Part shown: positions 11,850 through 21,646 of the stretch, in pieces
Numbering within the stretch: position 1 is the stretch's first letter
Layout of the letters: each line of letters opens with the position of its first letter
Assembly: GCF_000340215.1 (NCBI RefSeq)
Contig: NW_006921537.1
Location: 2,135,011-2,199,010, forward strand
Direction of reading: 5' to 3'
From: Pseudocercospora fijiensis CIRAD86
Taxonomy: Eukaryota > Ascomycota > Dothideomycetes > Mycosphaerellales > Mycosphaerellaceae
DNA length: 64,000 nucleotides
The notes under the pieces: generated by a model
What the model was told of the DNA's origin: nothing
What the model saw: the letters and a program-made list of their open reading frames with translations, nothing else
Database searches by the model: none
Program-made: the position numbers and the translations under genes

Positions 11850-14800
11850 ATAAAAAGGCGATCTTTCTCGCGCCTAAACTTCTTTATAAACAAACACACC
11901 TATACCGCCCTTCCCTCGATAAAGCGATAGGCGCTTATAGCAAATACTACCCTCCTTAATTAACTATTAAAGACCGACAAACCCCTACCTCCTCTACGCG
12001 ACCCGATACGTAAAACCCCCTCTACCGCCTCGTAAGCGCGTAATAGTAGAAGCCTCTAGTCGAGACCTTATTACGAGCGTAGCCTATAGCGGCATTTCCT
12101 ACCTTCTTTCCGACTAGCGACTAAGCAATTACAATACCCTACTCGAATAGGTATAATATCTTCAATCCGCTAACCTATCCCGCTAAACTAAAGTAGACAT
12201 AATCTACGACAACCTAGGAAGCGTTAACAACTTTATTAAAGGCACCGAGCTAACCTGTTATCGGCTTAAGGAGGCGCTCTTTAAAGGACTGCCGAAAGAA
12301 ATAGGAGATATTCTTCGTACCCGAGGATCTACTATAGTATAGGCCCTCGAGTAGTATATAGGTAACGAATTTGCTACCCTGCAAGCCGCCGCTACTCGTA
12401 GGAAGGCTACGGAAGATCGCCGTAAGAACGATATTGCTAATAGTCCTATATTCTTTAGGAACTACCTAGACCTCTACAATGTCCGAGGTAATACCGCGAA
12501 GGAAATAGCTCGAGTCTTTAGGCTATAGAAGGATAGAAAGCTTAACAACTACGCAAACTTTAAGGACGCTAGCTAGGTTTCCGAAATTTAGCTTATTCTT
12601 CGCATCCTAAGCAATTACCTATACCGCCGAACGCTTAAGGCGAGATAGGGACGGGTAGATATTAATACCGTTACTATTACTACTAAGGACTACGTAGTAG
12701 ATAAGGAGGACGACACTCGTAAGGAGGGTAAGAATAAATTCTTCTCTTAGAGATCGGAGGCTAGTAAGGCGAAGCTTAAGGCTATTAGTATTCGAATTAG
12801 CTAATACGAAGGCCCCCCTATTATTACTATTACTTCTAACGGGCGCCCTTTTTCGAGACCGCTAGGTAGCTACATTAAAGGCACTACTTCTAGGACCCTA
12901 GGGCTTAATATCCCTCGATCCCGTATAGGTATATATAAGCGAATTAGTATACCTATTAGATTACTAGTTGTATATAACCCGGCTAGCGACCCTCTAGCTA
13001 GATAGGACAACTAGTAGCTATTACCCGCTCGCCCTACTTAGCCTATTGGCTCTCGCTAAAATACGCCTCTATAACGTAATACGACTCGCCCTAATCTCCT
13101 AGTCGAAAACTCTTCTTCGCTACCCGATCGGACTAGTAGTAGGAGTAGTAATAATAGCCTTGCTCTAGGGGCTCCGCCTGCTCGTCGAATTCGAACTACT
13201 ACGCCTATCCCCCCTCTAGGAAGGACCCGTAGATCGAACAGACTTAATAAGCCGAGTAGAGATCTTACTATACCCCTCGAGGAGAACCTAACCGACGACC
13301 TTAATGCCTTAGGACCTAAGCGGGGAAGCACTATATACTATAAGGAACTAACCCCCGATAAGGATACTCAAATCAGAAATAGCCTAGCCTACTATAGCTG
13401 TAATAGATTCTCGGAAGCCGACTGCAGTGCTTTAATATAGTACGATAGTAAATCTAATAACGCTACGTAGAGGAGAGCAATTGCCCTTATTGTAACTGCC
13501 CCTTACCCGCCTTATTATACTTATACCCGCTACCTGTTTAGGACAGTAGTTAGGTTTCGAGGAAAGGTCGGTCGAGAGCAGATAATAGAAACCTTAAGTA
13601 GCCCTAGATATAAGTACCGGAACGACCTGCTCCGCCTTCGAACTAAGAGGCCTAACCTGTTTCGGAAGACTCGCCGTCCTCCTATCCCTAGCGACTACCT
13701 TAGACTATATCGCTTTTTCCCTAAGGCCTATAGTTACGAGAGCAAGACATATAACCCTTTAACTGTTAAACGCGTTACCCTAGCGATTGCTACTAAGATT
13801 CGTAAGGCCTTCTCCCGTATAGGAGTAATAATAAAGGCTAGCTAGGATGCCTAGGCAAGAGATAGTACTATTACCTTAGATAGCATTACGAGCGACAAAG
13901 GCTCTACTAAACTATATAGAGCGGCCGTCTTTAGTTAGTATAATAATAAGAAAGTCGAAGTCGCCGCGGCCCCTCTACCCTTCGGAAAGATATCCCTCTC
14001 TAACTAGTTTAAGCTAGAGGCTGCAATATACCTTTAGTATTAGCGTTTAGTTAACGGAGTCTCGAACAAGGATTGGCTTCGAACCGCCTTCTATTCTAGG
14101 TTCTAGCAGATCTGCCGAGGAGACCCTGTCTACTAGCTCCTCTACGGCCTTACCTACCCTAATTACGCTCTTAACCTAATCTCCTACCCGTACTACGCTA
14201 AGATAACTCAACCTAGTAACGGCGGTTCGACCGAGTTTGCCTATATTAACTAGCACCTTCTCGATCTCTAAGAAGGCATTGCTGCAAACTAAGTTTAAGG
14301 CTCCGTATCCTTCCTCCCTAAAACGGTAGAGACTGCTACGAAGGTCTTCGCTAGGATCTACTAACTAGAAGTCTTTAACAAATAGTATAAGGAACTTAAG
14401 ACCCTTCGCTAGGAAAGGGGCCCTACGTACGCCCCTCGGGGTTATATTCTCTCTATTAACTATAATATACATTGCCTAAACACTAAGATAGAGAATACCC
14501 TTAATAACTTTATTAAGAACGAGCTAAAAGGCAAGTGTCGAAATATAGGCTAGGAGTAGTACCCGGTCGGTGCCCTTAGAGTACGCCTAACCCTTCCCTA
14601 CCTTCTATACGGCGCTTAGGCATTACCGAAGAACACTAAGAGGATAACTATGCTCCCCTAGTTCTACCGATACAACTTAGTAACTAGAAAGCTCGATTGC
14701 GAAGCTAGAGGTACGTTTTAGAAACTCGCCGCTACCTATTAAGACCTTCTTCCTAGCCCTACCTCGCCCTCTAGTCTTATAAACAAGTACGGTGCCCCTC

Positions 14801-15573
14801 CGTACGCGTTCCCGGCTATAGTACGCCTACGCAATAACAACCTAATCTCGGAAGCCCTCGTCGGTCGATTAAAGTAGGACGATACTATAGTATAGCAACA
14901 TATTCGAAGACTCTTTCGCAACCTTAACTAAGAAGGCTCCTTATATATACTCGAGAACTATTTAAAGCAGTATCGCAAGGATATAGCGTCGGCATACTCT
15001 AAGATATTAAGTAAGGTTATTCGCCTCGAGTAGGAACGTTTCGGGGAGAAATTATTCTTTAAGGCCCTTATATAGTCTTTAAAAGACTAGAGTTGCATCC
15101 TAAACAATAGCGGAGATCGGTATATGCGCCTAAACTAGGATAATTTCTACCGATATTAGCCTACGCCTAACGCTAGGGAGGAGTTTAACTAGGGAGGCTA
15201 GGGATTTATATACTAATAGGAACCTAGTAAGGCAGACCTTCCTACTAACTAGCGGTAGTCTAGCGCCCCTTTAGCGAAACCTGCTACCTACGCTTCGAAG
15301 GTCTCTACTCCTAGTAGAGTACTCCCGAACGTTAACTCCTAGTAGCTTAGTACCCCTAAGAAACAGCCTCCTTAGCTATCTTCTTTAAAGCAGCCTACGA
15401 ACCCTATAGCTAATCCGAATAAGCGACAGACCCGCTAGGACATACGGGCTAAGGCGACGCGGACCTAGGCTCTTATCGACTAATTTAACTAGTAGGGGCG
15501 AGGAGGCAATTATAGCGGCTAGGGCCGTAGAGGTAACTATAGTAGACTAGCGACTCGTAGTAGAAAGAAATGA
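11850..15573 (+). pseudogene. ORF3: extra long ORF of unknown function after pol
   Basis: A single phase (3n+1) is coding-like from about 11.9 kb to a TGA at 15571-15573, near 1,200 codons, broken only by RIP-type TAG and TAA. I checked that the phase is the same at 12001, 12121, 12190, 13318, 15496 and at the terminal TGA. The N-terminal third looks globular, the middle (about 13050-13300) is rich in Ser, Pro and Arg, then a Tyr- and Leu-rich part follows. The C terminus holds Gly-Arg-Gly-Gly-Asn-Tyr-Ser repeats resembling an RGG-type nucleic-acid-binding tail. No envelope-like transmembrane segment, zinc knuckle or enzyme motif was recognised. The start codon is unknown. Candidates are a second Gag-like protein or an accessory gene. 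It lies on the sense strand after pol. Confidence 0.65.
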
Positions 15574-15581
15574 GTAATAGG

Positions 15582-15607
15582 GTATAGTAGCTAGCTAGCT
15601 AGGATAC
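15582..15607. repeat. Palindromic TAGC motif, copy 4
   Basis: This 26-nt motif begins 8 nt after the ORF3 stop codon. It has the same core TAGCTAGCTAGCTAGG and the GTAT...ATAC arms, so it can fold into a hairpin. Confidence 0.8.
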
Positions 15608-15702
15608 CGCTATAGGATAGTCGGTTTGGTTTCTTTACGTGTTTGAGGTTTTTTAGTCCGGGAGGTAAGGAAGCGTTAGTCTAAGGGTAGACTTCTTAGT
15701 CC

Positions 15703-15713
15703 GGGAGGGAAAA
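15703..15713 (+). other. Polypurine tract next to the 3' LTR
   Basis: GGGAGGGAAAA directly precedes the TG of the 3' LTR, as expected for the plus-strand primer. A second TTAGTCCGGGAGG copy about 40 bp upstream suggests a small local duplication. Confidence 0.65.
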
Positions 15714-16083
15714 TGTAGTAGGGAAACCCGGCTTAGTATAGGTGTACCTACTTGTACCCTCTTCCCCTACCTTTATAATTAGAACACACACACCTACCTT
15801 TATAATTAGAATACACACACCTACCTTTATAATTAGAACATACACACAATACAAGGAGACATAGCTACGACAATATATAGCAAGAGAGACATAGGAAATG
15901 TACCTAATCTAGCTATAATATAGCCCTCCCTACGTCCATTCTCTTCTTTTTAATATTCACAACGCTTTCCCTTCGAAGTATATAATACTACGCCGACCTC
16001 TCGCAGTTTACTAAGTACTAGGCCTATAGCATACAGTTCCCTATATATATATCTCTACCTACGACCTACTCGTCCCGCCTATA
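15714..16083 (+). repeat. 3' LTR of the 14-kb element
   Basis: This 370-bp direct repeat of 1905-2274 starts with an intact TG. It carries the same triplicated 27-bp unit. The bases after it (CTAG) repeat those before the 5' LTR. Confidence 0.9.
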
Positions 16084-16440
16084 CTAGTAGACCTACTCTT
16101 AGAGCTACTCTTTACCTACTAAGCTGTATTAGCATTCCTTCTTATTAGCGGCGGACTAATAGGCTTCTCGAGAGTACGGATTACCTTCTTCTTAGGCGTA
16201 GAGTTATTATTTACTTAGTCGTCTAATCGTACTAGAGGTACGCTAGTAGTCGTACATATCGGTCTTAGCGGTATTATTATAGTATAGCACTCGGAAACGA
16301 TTAGAATACGCGTAGGGGCTCGAATATACGATTGTCCTCTATTTAACGATAGTAGAGAGGAAGAAATACCTAATTCTACCTCTATAGTCCTCCGCGGAGC
16401 GAAATTTAAGAGAAGAGGCTCTACGGGCCGTACTAACAGG
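16084..16440 (-). pseudogene. Minus-strand ORF of unknown family, 5' part, split by the 14-kb LTR element
   Basis: This is the upstream portion of the frame that continues at 1904-685. The segment reads through with few stops and is Ser/Lys/Arg-rich next to the insertion point. Joining across the CTAG target site keeps the phase. The start codon is not clear, and the Mutator-like element begins shortly upstream of it at 16511. Confidence 0.4.
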
Positions 16441-16679
16441 TTAAGGGCAAGCTATAGTAATATTGATCTATGCTACCTATAAGACATAGTACCTCGATAT
16501 CCGTATACTACCCTCGATACTTCCCCGAGCCCTAGCTACCCGCCCGAGCCCTAGTATATCCCTATACTAGCACTATTATAGAATCGCCCTGTATAGAATT
16601 ACGTGCTCTTTCTACCTAATATAGGCTATTTCCGTTCTTAGTTAGTATTATTAATAGGTATACGTCGCGTTTTCTAGGG

Positions 16680-19383
16680 AGGTCGCGTTTCCGAGTATAC
16701 TATAGTTACCTAAATATCGCATTTTCGCCCTCTCTTATAGTATACCGCTATTCTATCGACAATAGCCGAATCTCTATTATATAAAGTATATATCGACGAG
16801 TTCCTCGCGCCTAACGACGATATTATCGCCGCTAATAGCTCTATAGAGATAGTAGAGGTAGAATCGTAGGAGATAGTAGAGATAGAATCGTAGGAGGTAG
16901 TAGAGATAGAATCGTAGGAGGTAGTAGTATCGTAGGAGGAAGTCGAGCCGCTATAAGGCTATATATATAGTAGATTAGTTAATACGCTATATTCGAGGCC
17001 GTAGTATCTACTGTCCTATCTATTAGTATCTCCTCGCCCTTAGAAGTACGCGTTCTCGAGGCGCGCCGCGAGTCTATAGCGAAGAGGTCTAATACCGCGA
17101 GAAGACGACTTTCCGAGCTACTAGGCTCTCGAAGAATATATCTATAACTTTAGCGCTTAGAAGGGGTACGAGTTTGCGTAGTATAAGCCTAAGAAGAATA
17201 AGAACGGGGTGAAATATCGTTACCTCTATATCTACGGTTGCTTTAGTAAGCCGGATAAGCGTACTTAGTTAATAACGAAGAAGGCTAATAAGAAGACGAA
17301 GAAGTTAGGCTATAAGTTCTATTTCTACGCTATTGCTATCGATCTAGTATACCCTAAAGGCTAGTAGCAACTACGTTACTCTAGCGAGGAGTAGTACTAT
17401 TGCTATAACTATAACTCTTACGATATTATTACCTTAATAACTTACCGGAAGCGCTCGAGAACCGCTAACTTCCTCGCTTAGTTAGAGGGTTTATAGTAGT
17501 CTCGTATAGTAACATCGAAGATTATAGCCTACTTTAGGTACCGCAGAGTTCTATTACTACTATACGATATCTATAACCTTGCCTAGGTATATAGTCTAAA
17601 TACTAGGAGATAGGCTAATTAAGTAGAGCGGATAGTTAACTTACTATAAGAATATAGTATCTTCTACGATATAACCTCGTACCTTAAGAACGGATTAATT
17701 CGCTTAATAGTCGCCCTCTATCTAGTCTCGCTTAAAGCCTTTAAGAATACGCTATATACGCTTATACTAGACACGACCTATTTAACTAATATCTATAACC
17801 TCGAGTTACTAGATATTGTCGCTGCTAGACCTATAAACGATACTATCTAGCTCGGTATTAGACTAATTAGACCGAAGCCTAGCTAGGCGGACTTTGAATA
17901 GCTATTACGCTTAGTCCGTAAAGGACTCGAAGGCGCCGGTTGTGCTATACCTTACGTTATTAGTACTATTCGTAAGGAGGTACTAATACGTACTATCGAT
18001 ACAGTTATTCTAGAAGCAGCTAATATTGTCTGCGACTAGCACTTATAATAGGACATCCTTACTCGGGTCTAGAAAGAACGTAGCGACTTCGCTTAAATCT
18101 AGTCTAATAGCTCTTAGACTAACAGTCCGAGTACTAATAAGTTTATAAAGCTATTTACTTACACTCTATAGAGCTAGACTAAAGCTAAGTTTAACAACAA
18201 CGTACGGAAGTTAGACAACGTATATCCGTAGTTTAAGGCTTATCTATATAACAATTAGTAGTACTAGAAGACTCGGATTGTTTACTGCTAGACTAACAAC
18301 GTTCTTTACTTCGGCGAGAAGGTTACTTCTCGTATAGAAGCCTACTATAGAAGGATTAAGGACTAGCTTAACTATAGCGGCCGTTACGATATCTTTACGC
18401 TCTTTAAGTCGCTTATTAACTAGTAGCAATAAGAGTACGACAAACGGCGTACGGCAATAGCTAATAATCTAAAGCAATATAATAAGGCACTCGTAGGCCC
18501 CTTCTAGTCTAGTATATAGCGCATTATTAGCGACTATTGCCTTCTCGAGGTCGCTAAAATCTATAAGCGTATAGTAGTACTACTTGCTATAACAAGAGAC
18601 GATAATAGTAACGAGATCAAACACTTAGCGTTCTCGTATACCTGTCTACGCTATACCTATAGCGATTACGTAACTAAGACCTACGGTTATCCGTATCTTT
18701 ACGAGATTATAAAGCTTCTCGAGATAGGCGGACCCCGTATAGTACTATTACCTTACTACTTCTACGCTTACTAGTTTATCGACTTCCGTAAGATAATACG
18801 TTTACGAGAGCCTTAGGTAATCTTCGGCAACCGTAAACCTCTTACTAGCGGAGCGATACTATACTTAACAAAGCGTATAGCAATAGCTCGAGAATTAGAC
18901 GACTTAAATAAGATAGTAGTTACTAAGAAGCGGAAAATAATAACGGCTAGAATAGTTGACTTTGTACTAGAACTAGGCGTGTCTCTTACTTAGCTTCGTA
19001 CTACGGTTACTAAGCACTACAAGTGCGTTAAGAGCTAATATCGTACTTAATAATACCCTTGCTAGAAGGCTAACCGTACGTATAGCTCTACCTACTATCT
19101 AAGCGGCTTTAAGTGCTATAATCTACGGGTCGAGTTTTTACTTCTAGTAGCGCTAGAGCCTCCTTCTAAGCTAGATTAGCTCCGCCGAGAGATTAAAGAC
19201 CTACGTATACGTAAGAGTCTACGTCTATAGGTAGAAGAATAGCGTATAAGACAGTAGATTAAATATAACCGCTAATAGGCAGTATTAGTTAAACAATAGC
19301 GATAGTAGGCTACTTAGCAGCAGTACTTACTTATATAGCTAGTGCGGTAGGCAATAATGCCTCTATACTATACCGTTCTATAC
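16680..19383 (+). pseudogene. MULE transposase, RIP-inactivated
   Basis: One phase (3n+1) is coding-like over about 900 codons with many TAG/TAA. An N-terminal FAR1-like segment lies near 17160-17230 (a Lys-rich, Tyr-rich stretch with a lone Cys). The central transposase core has Leu-Asp-Thr-Thr-Tyr-Leu-Thr-Asn at about 17767-17790, resembling the MULE D-x-T-Y-K-T-N box. It also has the motif FGEKVTSRIEAYY near 18310-18345, matching the conserved FG-TVTSRVE-H region, followed by an EYDKRR-like stretch. A tandem repeat of a 24-bp unit lies in the N-terminal part. The start codon was not determined. Confidence 0.75.
16850..16935. repeat. 24-bp tandem repeat within the MULE ORF
   Basis: The unit around GTAGAGATAGAATCGTAGGAG occurs about three times in tandem, followed by a degenerate copy. 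It is a multiple of three, so it lengthens an acidic Glu/Val-rich protein segment without shifting phase. Confidence 0.7.
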
Positions 19384-19710
19384 TAATAATACTATTAGTT
19401 TACTTAGTAATAGTATTATATATAGTAGTATACTAGTTAGTAGTAGAGGGATTAGTATTAGCTAGCATATATAGCATCGCGTAGTTATAAGGCTATAGGT
19501 CGCAATCCGCTTAGACCTAAGTAGATAGAGCGCTTATACTTGCCTATATAGTACTAATAATACCTCTAATCTCGCTATACTACTATTTTGCTAACAAACT
19601 TTGGCTTTATAGTATGTTGCCCGGCTGGCGGGGCTATAGCGACGCGATTATCCGCTTCTACACGCGATTTCGTATAGAACAGCCGATCTCGTAATCTCGG
19701 GTTATGCTGG

Positions 19711-19750
19711 GGCTCGGGCGGGTAGCTGGGGCTCGGGGAAGTATCGAGGG
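19711..19750 (-). repeat. Right terminal inverted repeat of the MULE
   Basis: The reverse complement matches 16511-16550 apart from RIP-type C/T changes on the left. Within it a GCTGGGGCTCGGG unit occurs twice. This right copy keeps TG dinucleotides, so it escaped RIP. Confidence 0.8.
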
Positions 19751-19997
19751 CACACTGCAAACGGAAGCTCGTCCGCCAAGAGCAATAAGCGGCAGGCAGT
19801 CAAAGATGCGACACGGTCACACTGTGCTCTGCCAACGCATCGGGAAAATGGCGATTGCTTGCTCTCACGTGACCGGCAACCCTCGCGCGATTCGAGATTT
19901 GACTTCGACTCACTCTGCAAGAAATTTGTCGCAGCGACCAACGTGACATTGTATGAGATCACCATCTGGTACTGCATGTAGCACTGTCGCCATCGCC

Positions 19998-21350
19998 ATG
20001 CACACCAGAATCCTCCCCGTCGATGTGGCCCGAATTGGCCGTGTCACCGCCAAGCCAGCACCACACGATGTGCTCGATGAACTTCATTTCGACTTCGACA
20101 GCCATTCTCAGGATGCGCAGTATCTTGAGTCGGCTGCTGAGAAGCTCAGAACTTCTGACATCCCTGTAGCCTTCCCTACCGAGACCGTGTATGGCCTCGG
20201 GGCAGACGCAACACGGAGCGCTGCTGTCCAAGGCATCTACAAGGCTAAGCAAAGACCTTCAGACAATCCTCTCATTGTTCACTTCTCATCCCTGTCACAG
20301 TTGAGATCATTGTTGCACGGCAAACAATCGTCTCCTACAAACGGCACGCGTCAACACGGGCATCTGGAAGACCCAATACCCGTCATTTACAGACCGCTCA
20401 TTGAGAGATTCTGGCCGGGCCCAATGACCATCATTCTGCCAAATCCTGAAAATTCACCTTTGGCGCCCGAAGTCACTGCTGGTCTACACACTTTTGGAGC
20501 ACGGATACCTAGACATCTTCTAGCATCAGCACTAATCTCAATTGCCGGAGTCCCTGTCGCTGCGCCTTCTGCAAACGCTTCCACAAAGCCGTCGCCAACG
20601 GCTGCCGAGCACGTTGCACACGATTTGGACGGTCGCATTGAGACTATCATCGATGGTGGCCCATGCGATGTGGGCGTAGAAAGCACCGTCGTCGATGGAC
20701 TTTCGGATCCGCCTCTTGTGCTACGACCCGGCGGCCTGAGTCTGGAGCAAATTCGAACATGCCCGGGATGGGAGAACACTCAGATTGGATACAAGAACGT
20801 GTCTGAGAAGGGCAGCCAGCCAAGAGCACCCGGCATGAAGTACAGACATTACTCGCCAAAAGCGACTGTCATTCTTTTCGAAGTAGGCAAGCCTCCGCCC
20901 ACTCTAGTTGATCTACAACGTCATGCAGGAGCAGAAGCAAAATTAGGCATTATCCGAACAAGGACTTGGAATGTCAACACCGAAGACGCTGAGAAGGTCC
21001 TCACACGGCTTTCGGACCACCCAGCATACCAGCCTCCTGCCGACCTGACTCATACTGACACAGCTGGGTTCGCAGGCATGTTGCAGAGTCTCAAAGCCAG
21101 CAATTGGGCCAAGAAGGAATACAGAAAACACGACATTCCCTCCCAAGGAGCCTCGCTTTCAATCGTCGAAGTCAAGCTTGGACCAGACACAGCAGACATT
21201 GCCAGAGGTATATTCTCTGCATTACGCGACCTCGACAGACAAAATGTGGACGCCATCTTTGTGGAGGGCATCGATGATACTGAGGGTGACACAGCGGCAG
21301 CCATCATGAATCGATTGCGTAAAGCCGCTGAGATTCATGTCAATGGATGA
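19998..21350 (+). CDS. SUA5: Threonylcarbamoyl-AMP synthase, Sua5 type
   Basis: Makes threonylcarbamoyl-adenylate from threonine, bicarbonate and ATP, the first step toward t6A at position 37 of ANN-decoding tRNAs. The YrdC-like domain is clear: PTETVYGLGADA, then KQRPSDNPLIVH, then PSANAS and a VESTVVDG segment. A linker with RAPGMKYRHYSP leads into the C-terminal Sua5 domain, as in eukaryotic and archaeal two-domain proteins. No introns. I prefer the ATG at 19998 (450 aa, context ATCGCCATG; the protein then begins MHTRILPV, typical of the family). An in-frame ATG at 19953 would add 15 residues (Arg, Ser, Thr, Ala) and could give a mitochondrial form. The promoter is only about 250 bp because a transposon ends at 19750. 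Confidence 0.95.
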   Translation: MHTRILPVDVARIGRVTAKPAPHDVLDELHFDFDSHSQDAQYLESAAEKLRTSDIPVAFPTETVYGLGADATRSAAVQGIYKAKQRPSDNPLIVHFSSLSQLRSLLHGKQSSPTNGTRQHGHLEDPIPVIYRPLIERFWPGPMTIILPNPENSPLAPEVTAGLHTFGARIPRHLLASALISIAGVPVAAPSANASTKPSPTAAEHVAHDLDGRIETIIDGGPCDVGVESTVVDGLSDPPLVLRPGGLSLEQIRTCPGWENTQIGYKNVSEKGSQPRAPGMKYRHYSPKATVILFEVGKPPPTLVDLQRHAGAEAKLGIIRTRTWNVNTEDAEKVLTRLSDHPAYQPPADLTHTDTAGFAGMLQSLKASNWAKKEYRKHDIPSQGASLSIVEVKLGPDTADIARGIFSALRDLDRQNVDAIFVEGIDDTEGDTAAAIMNRLRKAAEIHVNG

Positions 21351-21646
21351 CTTGAATTGTCCGAGCAGTTGACTGATCCAATGTGCCTATCTGGGCCCCG
21401 GCTATCAAGTCTTGGCACAACCCGGCAGCTTCGCTGAGCCAATTAACGTGCACCTCGGATCGGCTAAATTGGGGCATACCTTCAACTTTTCGCTCCGTGG
21501 TTAGCAAACAACTTTCCATCACACTTGACATCTTATGCTGGCGAAAGTCACCCTGCGATTCCCATCCAAGCATCAGAACATTGAGCAGCAGCTTGTTGCG
21601 AGAGATCTGGAGCTTGACAGGAATCCAGTAATTTGACAGGTCTTAA

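Larger units (their letters stand above)
1905..16083 (+). mobile_element. 14.18-kb Ty3/Gypsy-type LTR retrotransposon with three ORFs, RIP-inactivated
   Basis: Two 370-bp direct repeats (1905-2274 and 15714-16083) bound the element. The 3' copy still begins TG, while the 5' copy begins TA. Both end in TATA, which fits RIP of TACA. CTAG flanks both sides (1901-1904 and 16084-16087) as the likely target duplication. Inside lie ORF1 (gag and protease), ORF2 (RT, RNase H, integrase, in the Ty3/Gypsy order) and an extra ORF3 of unknown function. All frames carry many TAG/TAA codons, so the copy is dead. A purine-rich tract (15703-15713) adjoins the 3' LTR. At 14 kb it is about twice the size of common fungal Gypsy elements. 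Confidence 0.9.
16511..19750 (+). mobile_element. Mutator-like (MULE) DNA transposon, 3.24 kb
   Basis: Terminal inverted repeats bound it. The left end (16511 on) reads CCCTCGATACTTCCCCGAGC and the right end (19750 backwards) reads the same. The first 40 bp or so match except for C/T differences at RIP sites, and similarity then weakens. The left flank TATACTA (16504-16510) equals the right flank CACACTG (19751-19757) after RIP-type changes, giving a 7-bp target duplication; up to 9 bp is possible with one mismatch. The size is close to fungal Hop-type MULEs. RIP covers the element up to about 19590, while its last 160 bp keep normal CpA/TpG. Confidence 0.8.

Noticed and set aside
1..19590. 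Centromere or AT-rich isochore
   Set aside because: The block keeps many CpG and CpC dinucleotides and moderate GC. It contains definable transposons, so RIP-mutated repeats explain it.
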